A stretch of DNA of 64,000 bases, from positions 147,430 to 211,429 of the forward strand of contig NZ_JAXCLE010000005.1 of the NCBI RefSeq assembly GCF_037027585.1, read 5' to 3'. Source of the stretch: Solibacillus ferritrahens (GTDB taxonomy: Bacteria > Bacillota > Bacilli > Bacillales_A > Planococcaceae). Shown here one piece after another: positions 7,467 to 16,928 of the stretch. The notes beneath the pieces are model-generated. The model worked only from the letters and a program-made list of their open reading frames with translations, did not search any database and was not told the origin of the DNA. The stretch's first letter is position 1, and each line of letters begins with the position of its first letter. A program made the translations under genes and the position numbers.

Positions 7467-8699
7467 ATGTCAGCAATCAGTTTATTAAACGAAACACTTC
7501 AAAATAAATGGTCGTTTGAAACGACAATGAAAATTCAGGACGAAATGATTCCAGCGATGGTTGAAGGGAAAGATATCGTAGCAGAATCCCCAACAGGCTC
7601 AGGAAAAACATTAGCCTACACATTACCTATTTTAAATAAAGTTGACGGAAAAAAGAAACAAACCCAAGCGTTGATCGTAGCACCATCACAAGAGCTTGCA
7701 ATGCAAATTGTTGAAGTTATCCGTGATTGGACAGTTGGAACAGATATTACTGTCCAACAGTTGATCGGTGGGGCAAACTCAGCTCGTCAAATTGAAAAAT
7801 TAAAGAAAAAGCCAACGATTGTTGTCGGGACACCAGGTCGCTTAAATGAATTGGCTCGCCAAGGTAAATTAAAGCTTAGAGAAATAGAAACAATTGTTTT
7901 AGATGAATGCGATCAGCTATTAAGTCGTGAATACCGCGTTGTCGTAAAATCATTTATAGAAAATGCGGCATTCGGTCGTCAAGTCGTTGTAGTATCTGCA
8001 ACGATTACAGAAGAAATAAAGCTTGTAGCAGAACGCTTAATGTTCGAGCCAGTCAGCATAGAAATTAAGCCTGAAGATATGGTGAAGTTCGGTAAAGTAG
8101 TTCACTCCTTTGTAAAAGTAGAGGAACGAGACAAAACAGAGATGCTTCGCCGTCTTGCTAATATTGAAGGACTGCGCGGGTTGGCATTCGTCAATAATAT
8201 TGACCAAGTATTAATGAAACAAAACAAGTTGGAATATCGCGATGCACCAATTGTAGCACTTCATTCAGATATGAAAAAAGACGAACGTAAAAAAGCGTTG
8301 GATGCTTTCAGAAAAGGGGAAGCGCGCATTTTAATTGCAACAGATATTGCGGCACGAGGTTTAGATATTTCAGGATTAACACATGTTATTCATGTCGACG
8401 TTCCACGTATAATTGAGCAGTATACACATCGTTCGGGCCGTACAGGTCGTGCAGGAGCAGATGGAGAAGTATTAACATTATTATCTTATAAAGATGAAAA
8501 GACTTTCAAAAAATGGTTGCGTGATCTTTCATTAAAAGGTGTTCAAAAAGTATGGACTCAAGGGCAGCTTGTGGAGGGAAATGCAAAAACAGTTTCATCA
8601 AAAGCGGCTCCCGAAGTAAAGAAAGCAACAGAGAAAAAGTCTTATCAGCCAAAGACAAATAAAAATGGTATGACTTTCAGTAAGAAAAAGGAGAAATAA
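7467..8699 (+). CDS. DEAD-box family RNA helicase (DECD variant)
   Basis: A 410-residue ATP-dependent RNA helicase core with a short basic tail. Motifs in order: I SPTGSGKT, Ia APSQELA, Ib GTPGRL, II DECD, III SAT, V ATDIAARGLD, VI HRSGRTGR. Motif II reads DECD instead of DEAD, which keeps both acidic metal/ATP residues. The last 45 residues are Lys-rich and probably bind RNA or ribosomes. There is no long C-terminal RNA-recognition domain as in DbpA/CshA, so it resembles the short YfmL-type helicases for ribosome assembly (inference). The ATG at 7467 has an AAAGGTGG site. An aminopeptidase gene starts 3 bases after its stop. Confidence 0.92.
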   Translation: MSAISLLNETLQNKWSFETTMKIQDEMIPAMVEGKDIVAESPTGSGKTLAYTLPILNKVDGKKKQTQALIVAPSQELAMQIVEVIRDWTVGTDITVQQLIGGANSARQIEKLKKKPTIVVGTPGRLNELARQGKLKLREIETIVLDECDQLLSREYRVVVKSFIENAAFGRQVVVVSATITEEIKLVAERLMFEPVSIEIKPEDMVKFGKVVHSFVKVEERDKTEMLRRLANIEGLRGLAFVNNIDQVLMKQNKLEYRDAPIVALHSDMKKDERKKALDAFRKGEARILIATDIAARGLDISGLTHVIHVDVPRIIEQYTHRSGRTGRAGADGEVLTLLSYKDEKTFKKWLRDLSLKGVQKVWTQGQLVEGNAKTVSSKAAPEVKKATEKKSYQPKTNKNGMTFSKKKEK

Positions 8700-8702
8700 T
8701 TC

Positions 8703-9932
8703 ATGACATTCCAAGAGAAGTTAGAGCAATATGCAGATTTAGCTGTTCGTATCGGAGTAAATGTTCAAAGAGGACAATACTTATTAATTAATACATCAAC
8801 AGATACATTGGATTTCACACGAATTGTTGTGAAAAAAGCATATGAGGCAGGCGCAAGTCGTGTCCATGTAAATTTAACAGATGCAAGCTTTGAACGTGCC
8901 TATTTTGAAAATGTTACTGTTGAAGAGACAGCTAATTTTCCTAAATGGGTCGTTGCACAACGCGAGGAATTAATCGAACGTAAAGGCGCACTTCTTTGGA
9001 TTGATGCAGAAAATCCCGATTTACTGGCGGGTATAGAATCGGAGAAAATCGGTGCTCAGCAGAAGGCAGCAGGTACAGCGCTTGTCAACTATCGTAAAGC
9101 AGTTATGAATGATGATATCGCATGGTCAATTATTGCAGTCCCTTCTCCAAAATGGGCGGCTAAAGTCTTCCCTGATTTAGCTGAGCAAGAACAAGTACCG
9201 GCATTATGGGATGCCATTTTTAAAACTGTGCGTATTGGTGATGGTAATGCGGTTGAAAACTGGAAAAATCATATTGAAACTTTACATGCACGTGCAGCAC
9301 AGCTAAATGCTAAGAAATATGCTAAATTACACTACTTGGCACCAGGTACAGATTTAACAATTGAATTACCCGAAAAGCATTTATGGAAAAGTGGTAGTAG
9401 TGAATCTCCGGACGGTACAACATTTATTGCGAATATGCCGACAGAAGAAGTATTTACACTACCTGCAAAATATGGGGTAAATGGATACGTATCAAATACA
9501 AAACCGCTTGTTTATAAAGGAAATATTATTGATGAATTTAAGCTTACTTTTGAAAAAGGAAAAATTGTGAGTGCTGAGGCAAAAGTGGGTCAGAAATTAC
9601 TGCAGCAGCTTATCGCTTCAGATGAAGGTTCTACTTATTTAGGGGAAGTGGCATTAGTACCACATGAATCACCAATTTCAGCATCAAATATTTTATATTA
9701 CAACACATTATTTGATGAGAATGCATCTAATCATTTAGCGATTGGTGAAGCATATCCAACTTGTTATGAAGGTGGCAAGGAGCTAGAAAAAGGCCAGCTA
9801 GAATCGTTAGGTATTAATACATCGATTACACATGAAGATTTTATGATCGGAAGCGCTGAAATGGATATAGACGGTATTTTAGCGGATGGCTCAGAAGAAC
9901 CGATTTTCAGAAAAGGAAACTGGGCATTCTAA
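8703..9932 (+). CDS. Aminopeptidase, M29 family (AmpS/PepS type)
   Basis: A 409-residue cytoplasmic metallo-aminopeptidase of the M29 family, which removes N-terminal residues from peptides using two metal ions. The C-terminal metal-binding block is clear: LGEVALVPHESPIS (Glu and His), then NASNHLAIG (His) and HEDFMIGSAEMDIDG (His and Asp). Length is typical. A close paralogue lies at 26373-27608 on the other strand. The AGGAGAAA ribosome binding site is inside the end of the helicase gene, so the two genes are probably co-transcribed. It likely completes degradation of peptides brought in by the dipeptide transporters in this window. Confidence 0.94.
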   Translation: MTFQEKLEQYADLAVRIGVNVQRGQYLLINTSTDTLDFTRIVVKKAYEAGASRVHVNLTDASFERAYFENVTVEETANFPKWVVAQREELIERKGALLWIDAENPDLLAGIESEKIGAQQKAAGTALVNYRKAVMNDDIAWSIIAVPSPKWAAKVFPDLAEQEQVPALWDAIFKTVRIGDGNAVENWKNHIETLHARAAQLNAKKYAKLHYLAPGTDLTIELPEKHLWKSGSSESPDGTTFIANMPTEEVFTLPAKYGVNGYVSNTKPLVYKGNIIDEFKLTFEKGKIVSAEAKVGQKLLQQLIASDEGSTYLGEVALVPHESPISASNILYYNTLFDENASNHLAIGEAYPTCYEGGKELEKGQLESLGINTSITHEDFMIGSAEMDIDGILADGSEEPIFRKGNWAF

Positions 9933-9953
9933 ATATAGAAGTGGGGTGAGTAA

Positions 9954-10820
9954 ATGCGGAAAATAATACTTAGCATTATTTTTTGTGTCGTCTTATTTCC
10001 AACTGCAACATTGGCCGATGAACGGGAAGTGTATATAGCGCTTGGAGATTCATTAGCAGCAGGACAAACGCCATACAGTGAAATCGATGCGGGCTATACG
10101 GATTTTATTGCTTTACAGCTCATGCGCAACGGAAAACTTGCTCATTTTTCAAAAGAGCTTACTTTTCCGGGTTATCGTGTTGAAAATGTCATTGAAACAG
10201 TTCAATCTGATAAAGCAGAACAGTTACTAAATGAGGCGACATTGATTACTATTTCTGCGGGGGCCAATAATTTACTCCCTCTTATAGCGCATAATCCGGA
10301 GCAAGGTACTATTGCCTTTTCCCAGCTAAGTGCGGACTTTGCATTAAATGAAGTGCGGATTCAAATGAAAGAACTCCTTTCGTTAACAAAAGAAAAAGCA
10401 CCTAACGCTGAAATTTATGTGCTTGGTTATTATTTTCCTTATGTGAGCCTTCATGAGGAGCAAAAACAAGGTGCAGAAAAGGCAGTAAAGTTATTAAATG
10501 GAATTTTAAAGCAGGAGACAGAGCAAGCCGGATATGTATTTGTTGATGTTTTTGAAGCTTTTAATTCAGGGCAAGCGGATTATTTACCTAGCATTCAGGA
10601 TATTCATCCGAATCAGCTTGGTTACCGTATAATGGCTAATGAAATGCTAAAGAAATATAGCGGAATTGATTTTCTTTCGTTACCTATAGACGCAATGCCT
10701 GCACCAAATCCGAAAACATTTGAAGAAATGTTGCAGATGCAGCAAACTGTATTACCAGGAGAGGAAGGGCAATTTATGCCCCTGCATTATCCTGATAAAC
10801 CAACACCTATATATGTATAA
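9954..10820 (+). CDS. Secreted SGNH/GDSL hydrolase (lipase/esterase-like)
   Basis: A 288-residue protein with an N-terminal signal peptide (MRKIILSIIFCVVLFPTATL, then ADE), so it is exported. The SGNH blocks are ALGDSLAAG (catalytic Ser about residue 33), ISAGANNLL (Asn) and DIHPNQLGY (Asp-x-x-His). The fold hydrolyses esters or removes acyl groups from lipids or polysaccharides; the substrate here is unknown. The start follows a GTGGGGTGAG site 21 bases after the aminopeptidase stop, so it may be the last gene of a helicase-aminopeptidase-hydrolase unit. A strong terminator follows. Confidence 0.9.
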   Translation: MRKIILSIIFCVVLFPTATLADEREVYIALGDSLAAGQTPYSEIDAGYTDFIALQLMRNGKLAHFSKELTFPGYRVENVIETVQSDKAEQLLNEATLITISAGANNLLPLIAHNPEQGTIAFSQLSADFALNEVRIQMKELLSLTKEKAPNAEIYVLGYYFPYVSLHEEQKQGAEKAVKLLNGILKQETEQAGYVFVDVFEAFNSGQADYLPSIQDIHPNQLGYRIMANEMLKKYSGIDFLSLPIDAMPAPNPKTFEEMLQMQQTVLPGEEGQFMPLHYPDKPTPIYV

Positions 10821-10822
10821 AT

Positions 10823-10864
10823 AAAAAGCATTCCGACAAGAAATTCTTGAAGGAATGCTTTTTT
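10823..10864. terminator. Bidirectional terminator
   Basis: AAAAAGCATTCC pairs with GGAATGCTTTTT. Poly-A and poly-T flanks let it serve both the SGNH hydrolase gene (+) and the convergent binding-protein gene (-). Confidence 0.85.
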
Positions 10865-10873
10865 ACTGTTCAA

Positions 10874-12520
10874 TTACTCGCTAATTTTAACGTCACGTAA
10901 TTGGTAAATGCTGTCAGTTCCTACATTGAAGCCAGAAACTTTATCAGATACACCTGTTAATGTATATGGGTGTAATACGAATGCCATTGGCGACTCGTCT
11001 GAAATAAGTTGTAACGCTTCTTTATAGATTGCTTCACGTGCAGCTGGGTCTGCTTCGCGACGACCTTTATCTAATAACTCATCCACTTTTTCGCTTGAGT
11101 AGAATGAACGGTTACCTGGGTCACCATGTTGTGAAGAGTGGAATAATGCATATAGACCGTAGTCTGCATCAGCAGTAGCATTAGACCAACCTAAGATGAA
11201 CATATCGTGCTCACCAGCAGCTGTTTTCTCTAAGTACGCGCCCCACTCTAAAACTTCGATCTTAACATCGATGTTTAATTGTTTTAAGCCTTCTTGTAAT
11301 ACGATCGCAACATTTTGACGAGCTGGGTTATCATTCGTCCAAATTGTTGTTGAGAAGCCATCTGCATAACCAGCTTCAGCTAGTAAAGCTTTCGCTTCGT
11401 CTAAGTTGTAAGCCATTGATGTTACATCTTCAGTGTATCCGAAAATACCAGGAGATAATGGAGAAATCGCTGGAATACCGTATCCTTCATAAATACCATC
11501 GATTAAAGTAACACGGTCGATTGCTTTTGAAATCGCCTGACGTACTTTTTCGTTATCAAATGGTGCTTTTTGTGTATTGAAACCTACATAAGTTAAAGAA
11601 GACGATGGAGTTTCTAAAACTGAAACGCCGTCAGAACCATTTACGTTTGCTACTTGGCTAGGCTCAACGGCACCGATAATGTGAGCGTAACCTGATTGTA
11701 ATTCAGCAACACGAGTAGCGCCTTCTGGTACTACTTTAAATGTTACCGTATCAACGTGTGCAGGAGTTCCTGCATAGTCAGCGAACTTTTCTAATTTTAC
11801 TTCAGTACCTGGAGTCCAAGAAACGAATTTGAATGGACCAGTACCTACTGGATTTGTACCGATTACTGAACCAGCAGCTACAGAAGAATCAGCTTCCATT
11901 GCAGCATAGTCATCAGCAATTGCTTTTGGTGAAATGATACCACCACCATTGTGCGTTAAGTGTGCAAGTAATGGTGAGAATGGGTATTCAGTTACGAATT
12001 GAACTGTTGAATCATCAATTACTTTTACTTCTGTAACCATTTCAAATAAGAAAGCACGTGGTGACGCAACTTTTTCATCTAAAACTCGGTCGAAAGAAGC
12101 TTTTACAGCTTCAGCATTGAAAGCTTCGCCGTCATGGAAAGTAACACCTTGCTTAAGCTTGAATTCCCATGTTAAGTCATCAACTTGAGTCCAAGATTCT
12201 GCTAAACCAGGAACTAATTCTCCGTTAGCATCACGATTTACTAATGTTTCATAAATGTTAGATTGTACATTTGACGAAGAAACATCGTTTGATCCGTGTG
12301 GGTCTAGTGATTGAGCATCAGATAATTCAGCGATAATTAAATCACCGCCACCTTCTGAAGCTGCATCATCGTTCGTACTAGAGTCTGTATTTGTTTCAGT
12401 TCCAGTGTCCTCGCCTTTTGATGTATCTTCTGAATCATCTCCACCAGCACATGCAGCTAACACAAGGGCAAGTGTAAATGTAAGAAGTAGCATCCATAGC
12501 GACTTTTTAGAAAATGACAT
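10874..12520 (-). CDS. Dipeptide/oligopeptide ABC transporter substrate-binding lipoprotein
   Basis: A 548-residue extracytoplasmic binding protein (SBP family 5). It has a lipoprotein signal with lipobox LAAC (Cys24), then an acidic Ser/Thr linker of about 30 residues. The mature domain carries SLDPHGSNDVSS, GLAESW and VTFHDGEAFNAEAV, all typical of the DppA/OppA/GsiB group. Family members bind dipeptides, oligopeptides, glutathione or nickel; GsiB-like glutathione or dipeptide binding is my best guess. The gene is divergent from the other four transporter genes (12921-16831), with a 400-base shared upstream region. The ATG at 12520 is preceded by GGGGGAC on the minus strand. Confidence 0.92.
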   Translation of the reverse strand: MSFSKKSLWMLLLTFTLALVLAACAGGDDSEDTSKGEDTGTETNTDSSTNDDAASEGGGDLIIAELSDAQSLDPHGSNDVSSSNVQSNIYETLVNRDANGELVPGLAESWTQVDDLTWEFKLKQGVTFHDGEAFNAEAVKASFDRVLDEKVASPRAFLFEMVTEVKVIDDSTVQFVTEYPFSPLLAHLTHNGGGIISPKAIADDYAAMEADSSVAAGSVIGTNPVGTGPFKFVSWTPGTEVKLEKFADYAGTPAHVDTVTFKVVPEGATRVAELQSGYAHIIGAVEPSQVANVNGSDGVSVLETPSSSLTYVGFNTQKAPFDNEKVRQAISKAIDRVTLIDGIYEGYGIPAISPLSPGIFGYTEDVTSMAYNLDEAKALLAEAGYADGFSTTIWTNDNPARQNVAIVLQEGLKQLNIDVKIEVLEWGAYLEKTAAGEHDMFILGWSNATADADYGLYALFHSSQHGDPGNRSFYSSEKVDELLDKGRREADPAAREAIYKEALQLISDESPMAFVLHPYTLTGVSDKVSGFNVGTDSIYQLRDVKISE

Positions 12521-12920
12521 GATGGAAGTCCCCCCATTTAATATTATTTTAGAATATTACAAAAATGTAATTTCTTTAAATAGAATAGCACATATGAGTA
12601 CAAAGCATCAATATCCAAAAAAGATAAAAAATAGTTAAAGGAGAAAATCGGGACATGATAAAGTATTTCATGATAATGTTAAACAATTCAGTAAATTGAT
12701 GTAGGTCTTATGGCTGTAAGCGTTAGTCATAATTTGGATTAAAAAAGTATACTATGTTGATATAATCAAATTGTTAAAAAATATAAAAATAATAAAATAT
12801 TCAGAATTTTACTAAAACATTATTATCTTGAAATGTATACTTTTTACTCTATATACTATTATTTATACTAATAATTTAGAATTTATAGAAGGAACTAAAA
12901 ATTTGAAAGGGTGATTTATA
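12521..12920. promoter_or_regulatory. Divergent intergenic region between binding protein and permease genes
   Basis: This is 400 very AT-rich bases with no convincing gene. It must hold the promoters of the minus-strand binding-protein gene and the plus-strand permease operon. The AATATTCAGAATTTT site (12796-12810) resembles a CodY box. A 14-codon ORF at 12655 with an AAAGGAG site is noted but not called. Confidence 0.5.
12796..12810. promoter_or_regulatory. CodY box-like site
   Basis: AATATTCAGAATTTT matches 12 of 15 positions of the CodY consensus AATTTTCWGAAAATT. CodY represses peptide transport when branched-chain amino acids and GTP are plentiful, so the position before a peptide permease operon is sensible. 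Three mismatches in AT-rich DNA can occur by chance. Confidence 0.4.
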
Positions 12921-13817
12921 TTGAGTACGGTACAAACAGAGAAAAATCCTTCTACAATGAAAAAAAGTAATCCACGTTCGGAAGCTTTTAAAACGTTTAT
13001 GAAGCGTTTACTTAAAAATAAGGCAGCTGTTGTTGGTGGAATAGTAATTCTTTTTATCATTTTAGTAGGGATATTTGGACCATTTTTAGTTAAGACCGAT
13101 CCAAATGCACAAAATATTTTAAACAAACTTCAGCCACCTTCAAAAGAACATTGGTTTGGTACAGATAACTTCGGCCGTGATATATTCTCGCGTATTGTTA
13201 ATGGAACAAAGTTAACGTTAACAGTTGGGTTTTTATCGGTATTTATTGGAGGAATAATTGGGGTAGTATTAGGGATTGTATCAGGATATTATGGCGGTGC
13301 CATTGATACGATAACTATGCGTCTTATGGATATTCTGTTGGCGTTCCCTGGTATTTTACTAGCTTTAGCAATCGTATCTGTATTAGGTGGTAGCTTAGTA
13401 AATGTTATTATTGCGGTAGGTATATTCTCCGTACCAGCGTTTGCACGTATTGTACGTGGTTCGACGCTACAAGTGAAAAAGCTCGAATATATTGATGCAG
13501 TAAGGGCACTTGGGGCATCGGATATAAGAATTATTTTTAAACATATTTTACCGAATATTATGTCACCAATTATCGTTCAAGCAACTATGCGTATTGCAAC
13601 GGCAATTTTAACAGCTTCGGGCTTGGCATTCCTAGGTTTAGGTGCGCAGCCGCCGGACCCGGAATGGGGAGCAATGTTAAGTGATGGCCGTACGTATATG
13701 CATAATGCAGGTCATATGGTATTAATTCCTGGAATGATGATTGTTGTCGTAGTATTGGCATTTAATATTTTCGGTGATGGATTACGTGATGCACTTGATC
13801 CAAAGATGAAACAATAG
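12921..13817 (+). CDS. Dipeptide/oligopeptide ABC transporter permease, DppC/OppC type
   Basis: A 298-residue inner-membrane permease. The soluble N terminus leads into a first helix (about residues 34-55). The DppC hallmark HWFGTDNFGRDIFSRI follows near residue 75. The permease docking region lies around residues 190-205 (DAVRALGASDIRIIFKHILP). It starts at TTG 12921 after a GAAAGGGTGA site. It is first in the order permease C, permease B, ATPase D, ATPase F, with gaps of 15-22 bases and one overlap, so one transcript is likely. It forms the translocation pore with the next gene. Confidence 0.92.
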   Translation: MSTVQTEKNPSTMKKSNPRSEAFKTFMKRLLKNKAAVVGGIVILFIILVGIFGPFLVKTDPNAQNILNKLQPPSKEHWFGTDNFGRDIFSRIVNGTKLTLTVGFLSVFIGGIIGVVLGIVSGYYGGAIDTITMRLMDILLAFPGILLALAIVSVLGGSLVNVIIAVGIFSVPAFARIVRGSTLQVKKLEYIDAVRALGASDIRIIFKHILPNIMSPIIVQATMRIATAILTASGLAFLGLGAQPPDPEWGAMLSDGRTYMHNAGHMVLIPGMMIVVVVLAFNIFGDGLRDALDPKMKQ

Positions 13818-13832
13818 GAGGTGGAACAGTAA

Positions 13833-14786
13833 ATGACTAAATATATTATCCGTCGTTTATTACAAACGATTCCCGTATTGTTAGGGGTTTCTATTTTAGT
13901 GTTTTCATTGATGTTCCTAATTCCTGGTGATCCTGCGCAAGTAATGGCAGGGGAAGGTGCATCTGAACAAACGGTAGAAAATTTACGTGAAAAATTAGGG
14001 TTAAATGACCCTGCATATGTACAGTATGGTCGATTTTTAGGCAATGCGCTGCAAGGCGATTTAGGTAATTCAGTTCGTAGTGGTCGTCCTGTAATGGATG
14101 AAATACAGGCACGATTTTGGATTACGGTAGAAGTAGCTGTTTATGCAACAATTTTAGCGGTATTTATCGGTTTAATTGCAGGTATTATTTCTGCAGTACG
14201 TCATTATACATTAACTGACGTTTCAATTATGATTATTGCGTTATTTGGATTATCAATGCCGAATTTCTGGTTAGGGTTACTATTAATTCAATGGTTTGCA
14301 TTAGGTAATCTACCATTTGGCTGGGATTTACCGGAAATTCTAAAAATGCGGCCATCTGGATGGGGTGACTCGTGGCGACAAATTATTCTACCGGTTATCA
14401 CACTCGGTACAGGTGGTGCCGCAATCATTGCGCGTATGACTCGCTCATCGATGCTTGAAGTTATCGGACAAGACTATATCCGTACCGCTCGTGCAAAAGG
14501 GGTATCGGAACGTATCGTTATTTATCGTCATGCTCTTAAAAATGCACTTATTCCAGTAGTAACAGTTATTGGATTAGAGTTTGGTGGTTTCCTAGGGGGA
14601 GCAGTATTAACAGAAACAATTTTCGCTATTAATGGTATGGGCCGTTTAACAATAGATGCAATTAGGCAAAGGGACTTCCCAGTCGTTCAAGGGACTGTAC
14701 TTGTAATTTCACTATTATTCGTAATTGTAAACCTACTTGTTGATATTTCTTACAAATTCTTGAATAAACGAATTGACTTAAACTAA
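13833..14786 (+). CDS. Dipeptide/oligopeptide ABC transporter permease, DppB/OppB type
   Basis: A 317-residue inner-membrane permease that begins with the DppB pattern YIIRRLLQTIPVLLGVS. It also has LIPGDPAQVMAG and the C-terminal TARAKGVSERIVIYRHALKN docking segment, and it ends in YKFLNKRIDLN. Length and membrane topology (about six helices) fit the family. It lies 15 bases after the DppC-type gene with an AGGAGGTGG ribosome binding site. It is the partner of that permease in peptide uptake energised by the two ATPases downstream. Confidence 0.93.
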   Translation: MTKYIIRRLLQTIPVLLGVSILVFSLMFLIPGDPAQVMAGEGASEQTVENLREKLGLNDPAYVQYGRFLGNALQGDLGNSVRSGRPVMDEIQARFWITVEVAVYATILAVFIGLIAGIISAVRHYTLTDVSIMIIALFGLSMPNFWLGLLLIQWFALGNLPFGWDLPEILKMRPSGWGDSWRQIILPVITLGTGGAAIIARMTRSSMLEVIGQDYIRTARAKGVSERIVIYRHALKNALIPVVTVIGLEFGGFLGGAVLTETIFAINGMGRLTIDAIRQRDFPVVQGTVLVISLLFVIVNLLVDISYKFLNKRIDLN

Positions 14787-14808
14787 TAAACGAAAAGAGG
14801 TGTGGCAA

Positions 14809-15846
14809 ATGAATGAAATGGAAAGTATTTTAGTCGTAAATAATCTACAAACATCATTCGGTACGGAAGCTGGAGAAGTTCGTGCAGTTGACGGTGTAAG
14901 CTTTACTGTTCCAAAAGGAAAGACTATTGGAATTGTAGGTGAATCTGGTTCGGGGAAAAGTATTACATCTCTTTCGATTTTACGTTTACTAGCATCAAAC
15001 GGTAAAACTAAGGGCGGTGAAGTACTTTTCAAAGGAAAAGACTTGTTGAAGCTGTCTGAAAAAGCAATGCGTGAAATTCGCGGTAATCAGATCTCAATGA
15101 TTTTCCAGGAGCCTATGACATCGTTAAATCCGGTTTATACAGTGGGACAGCAAATTAGTGAAACAATCAAAATCCATAAAAAGCTAGGTAATAAAGAAGC
15201 GATGGCTCAGTCAGTGGAAATGTTAAAACTGGTTGGTATACCATCACCTGAAAAGCGCGTAAAACAATATCCACACGAACTATCGGGCGGGATGCGCCAG
15301 CGTGTAATGATTGCGATGGCATTAGCATGCGATCCTGAAATTCTAATTGCGGATGAGCCAACAACAGCGCTCGATGTGACAATTCAAGCGCAAATTTTAG
15401 AGCTAATTAAAGATTTACAAAATCGCTTAGGAATGTCTGTAATAATGATTACCCATGATTTAGGGGTAGTGGCTGAGACATGCGATTATGTAGCGGTAAT
15501 GTACGCTGGGCAAGTAGTGGAATATTCAGATGTTCGCACACTATTTAAAAATCCTAAGCATCCATATACATTAGGCTTACTAAATTCATTACCACGTCAT
15601 GATGTGGACCAGGAAAAACTAATTCCGATAAAAGGAATGGTGCCGAGCCCACATGAAATGCCGGTCGGTTGTCGTTTTGCTCCTCGATGTCCAGTGGCGA
15701 CAGAGCTTTGCCATAAAAAACAGCCGGATTTATTAAGTACCGGGGGAGACAATTCAGAGCAAATCCGTTGCTGGATGTACTCAGAAGAGTGGGATGGAGA
15801 ATCGGAGGTGACGCTATATGGCGAAAAAAGAACTGTTAAAGGTTGA
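14809..15846 (+). CDS. Dipeptide/oligopeptide ABC transporter ATPase, DppD/OppD type
   Basis: A 345-residue ABC ATPase. Walker A is GESGSGKS, the signature is LSGGMRQR, Walker B is ILIADEP, and the H-loop is MITHDLG. The C-terminal oligopeptide-transporter extension has paired cysteines in CRFAPRCPVATELC. ATG 14809 is chosen because the AGAGGTG site lies seven bases before it; a GTG at 14800 would overlap that site. The 3' end overlaps the next ATPase gene by 29 bases in another frame, which implies coupled translation. It hydrolyses ATP at the cytoplasmic face for peptide uptake. Confidence 0.93.
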   Translation: MNEMESILVVNNLQTSFGTEAGEVRAVDGVSFTVPKGKTIGIVGESGSGKSITSLSILRLLASNGKTKGGEVLFKGKDLLKLSEKAMREIRGNQISMIFQEPMTSLNPVYTVGQQISETIKIHKKLGNKEAMAQSVEMLKLVGIPSPEKRVKQYPHELSGGMRQRVMIAMALACDPEILIADEPTTALDVTIQAQILELIKDLQNRLGMSVIMITHDLGVVAETCDYVAVMYAGQVVEYSDVRTLFKNPKHPYTLGLLNSLPRHDVDQEKLIPIKGMVPSPHEMPVGCRFAPRCPVATELCHKKQPDLLSTGGDNSEQIRCWMYSEEWDGESEVTLYGEKRTVKG

Positions 15847-16831
15847 GGGATTAAAGCAATACTTCCCAATTAAAGGTGGTTTTTTAGGCCGTACCGTCAA
15901 CCACGTAAAGGCAGTAGATGATATTTCATTTACGATTTATGAAGGGGAAACTGTAAGTATTGTAGGGGAATCTGGGTGTGGTAAATCTACAACAGGTCGA
16001 GCAATTTTACGTTTGGAAGAGCCAACAGATGGATCTGTTGTCTTCCAAGGGACAGATATTACAAAAATCCCTAAAGGTGAAATGCGTAAATTCCGTAAAG
16101 ATTTACAAATCATTTTCCAAGATCCATACGCTTCAATTAATCCACGTCAAACTGTTGCAAGTGTACTAAGTGAAGCGATGCATATTCAGAATGTTTTACC
16201 ACCGGACCAACGCCGTGCACGGATTGAACAACTTCTTGAAACGGTTGGATTGCGTCCATATCAAGCAGACCGCTATCCCCACGAATTCTCAGGTGGGCAA
16301 CGTCAGCGTATCGGTATTGCCCGTGCATTATCCGTTGACCCAAAGCTTATTATTTGTGATGAAGCGGTATCTGCACTTGACGTTTCAATTCAAGCGCAAG
16401 TACTAAACTTATTAGAAGAGTTACAAGATGAATATGGATTAACATACTTATTCATCTCTCATGACTTAGGGGTAGTACGTCATATTTCTGACCGTATTAT
16501 CGTAATGTATTTAGGGAAAATTGTTGAGATTGCAGATAAAAATAGTTTGTTTGAAAATCCTCAACATCCATATACGAAAGCACTTTTATCGGCAATCCCT
16601 GTACCAGATCCGGATGCAGTGAAGAGTCGAATCGTATTGAAAGGTGATGTACCGTCACCAATTGATCCGCCACAAGGTTGCCGCTTCCATACGCGCTGTC
16701 CATTTGCGACAGATAAATGCCGTACGGAAGAGCCAGTTTTACGTACTTCAGACATCATGAAGGATACACATGAAGCTGCGTGTCACTATATGGAAGAAAT
16801 TTCAGCTGGAAAAATGACTCCAAACTATTAA
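15818..16831 (+). CDS. Dipeptide/oligopeptide ABC transporter ATPase, DppF/OppF type
   Basis: A 337-residue ABC ATPase with Walker A GESGCGKS, signature FSGGQRQR, Walker B LIICDEAVSAL and H-loop FISHDLG. The DppF-type start is KVEGLKQYFPIKGG, and the C-terminal cysteine extension is CRFHTRCPFATDKC. It starts at ATG 15818 after a GGAGGTGACG site within the preceding gene. It is the second ATPase of the heterodimer and the last gene of the operon; a strong terminator follows. A paralogue with the same architecture is at 52558-53535. Confidence 0.94.
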   Translation: MAKKELLKVEGLKQYFPIKGGFLGRTVNHVKAVDDISFTIYEGETVSIVGESGCGKSTTGRAILRLEEPTDGSVVFQGTDITKIPKGEMRKFRKDLQIIFQDPYASINPRQTVASVLSEAMHIQNVLPPDQRRARIEQLLETVGLRPYQADRYPHEFSGGQRQRIGIARALSVDPKLIICDEAVSALDVSIQAQVLNLLEELQDEYGLTYLFISHDLGVVRHISDRIIVMYLGKIVEIADKNSLFENPQHPYTKALLSAIPVPDPDAVKSRIVLKGDVPSPIDPPQGCRFHTRCPFATDKCRTEEPVLRTSDIMKDTHEAACHYMEEISAGKMTPNY

Positions 16832-16835
16832 TAAT

Positions 16836-16880
16836 AAAAACCACACTGTACGAATATTCGTTCGTATAGTGTGGTTTTTT
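16836..16880 (+). terminator. Intrinsic terminator of the first dipeptide operon
   Basis: A long stem (AAAACCACACT pairs with AGTGTGGTTTT, extended by TACGAA/TTCGTA) ends in six T. Confidence 0.9.
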
Positions 16881-16928
16881 CGATTTTAGTCATGTACACT
16901 TATAGTAATAAAATGGGGGGCGGTATTC

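Noticed and set aside
12655..12699. 14-codon ORF (MIKYFMIMLNNSVN) with AAAGGAG upstream
   Set aside because: It has a plausible ribosome site but is very short, AT-rich and of low complexity. It could be a leader peptide, but nothing supports it further.
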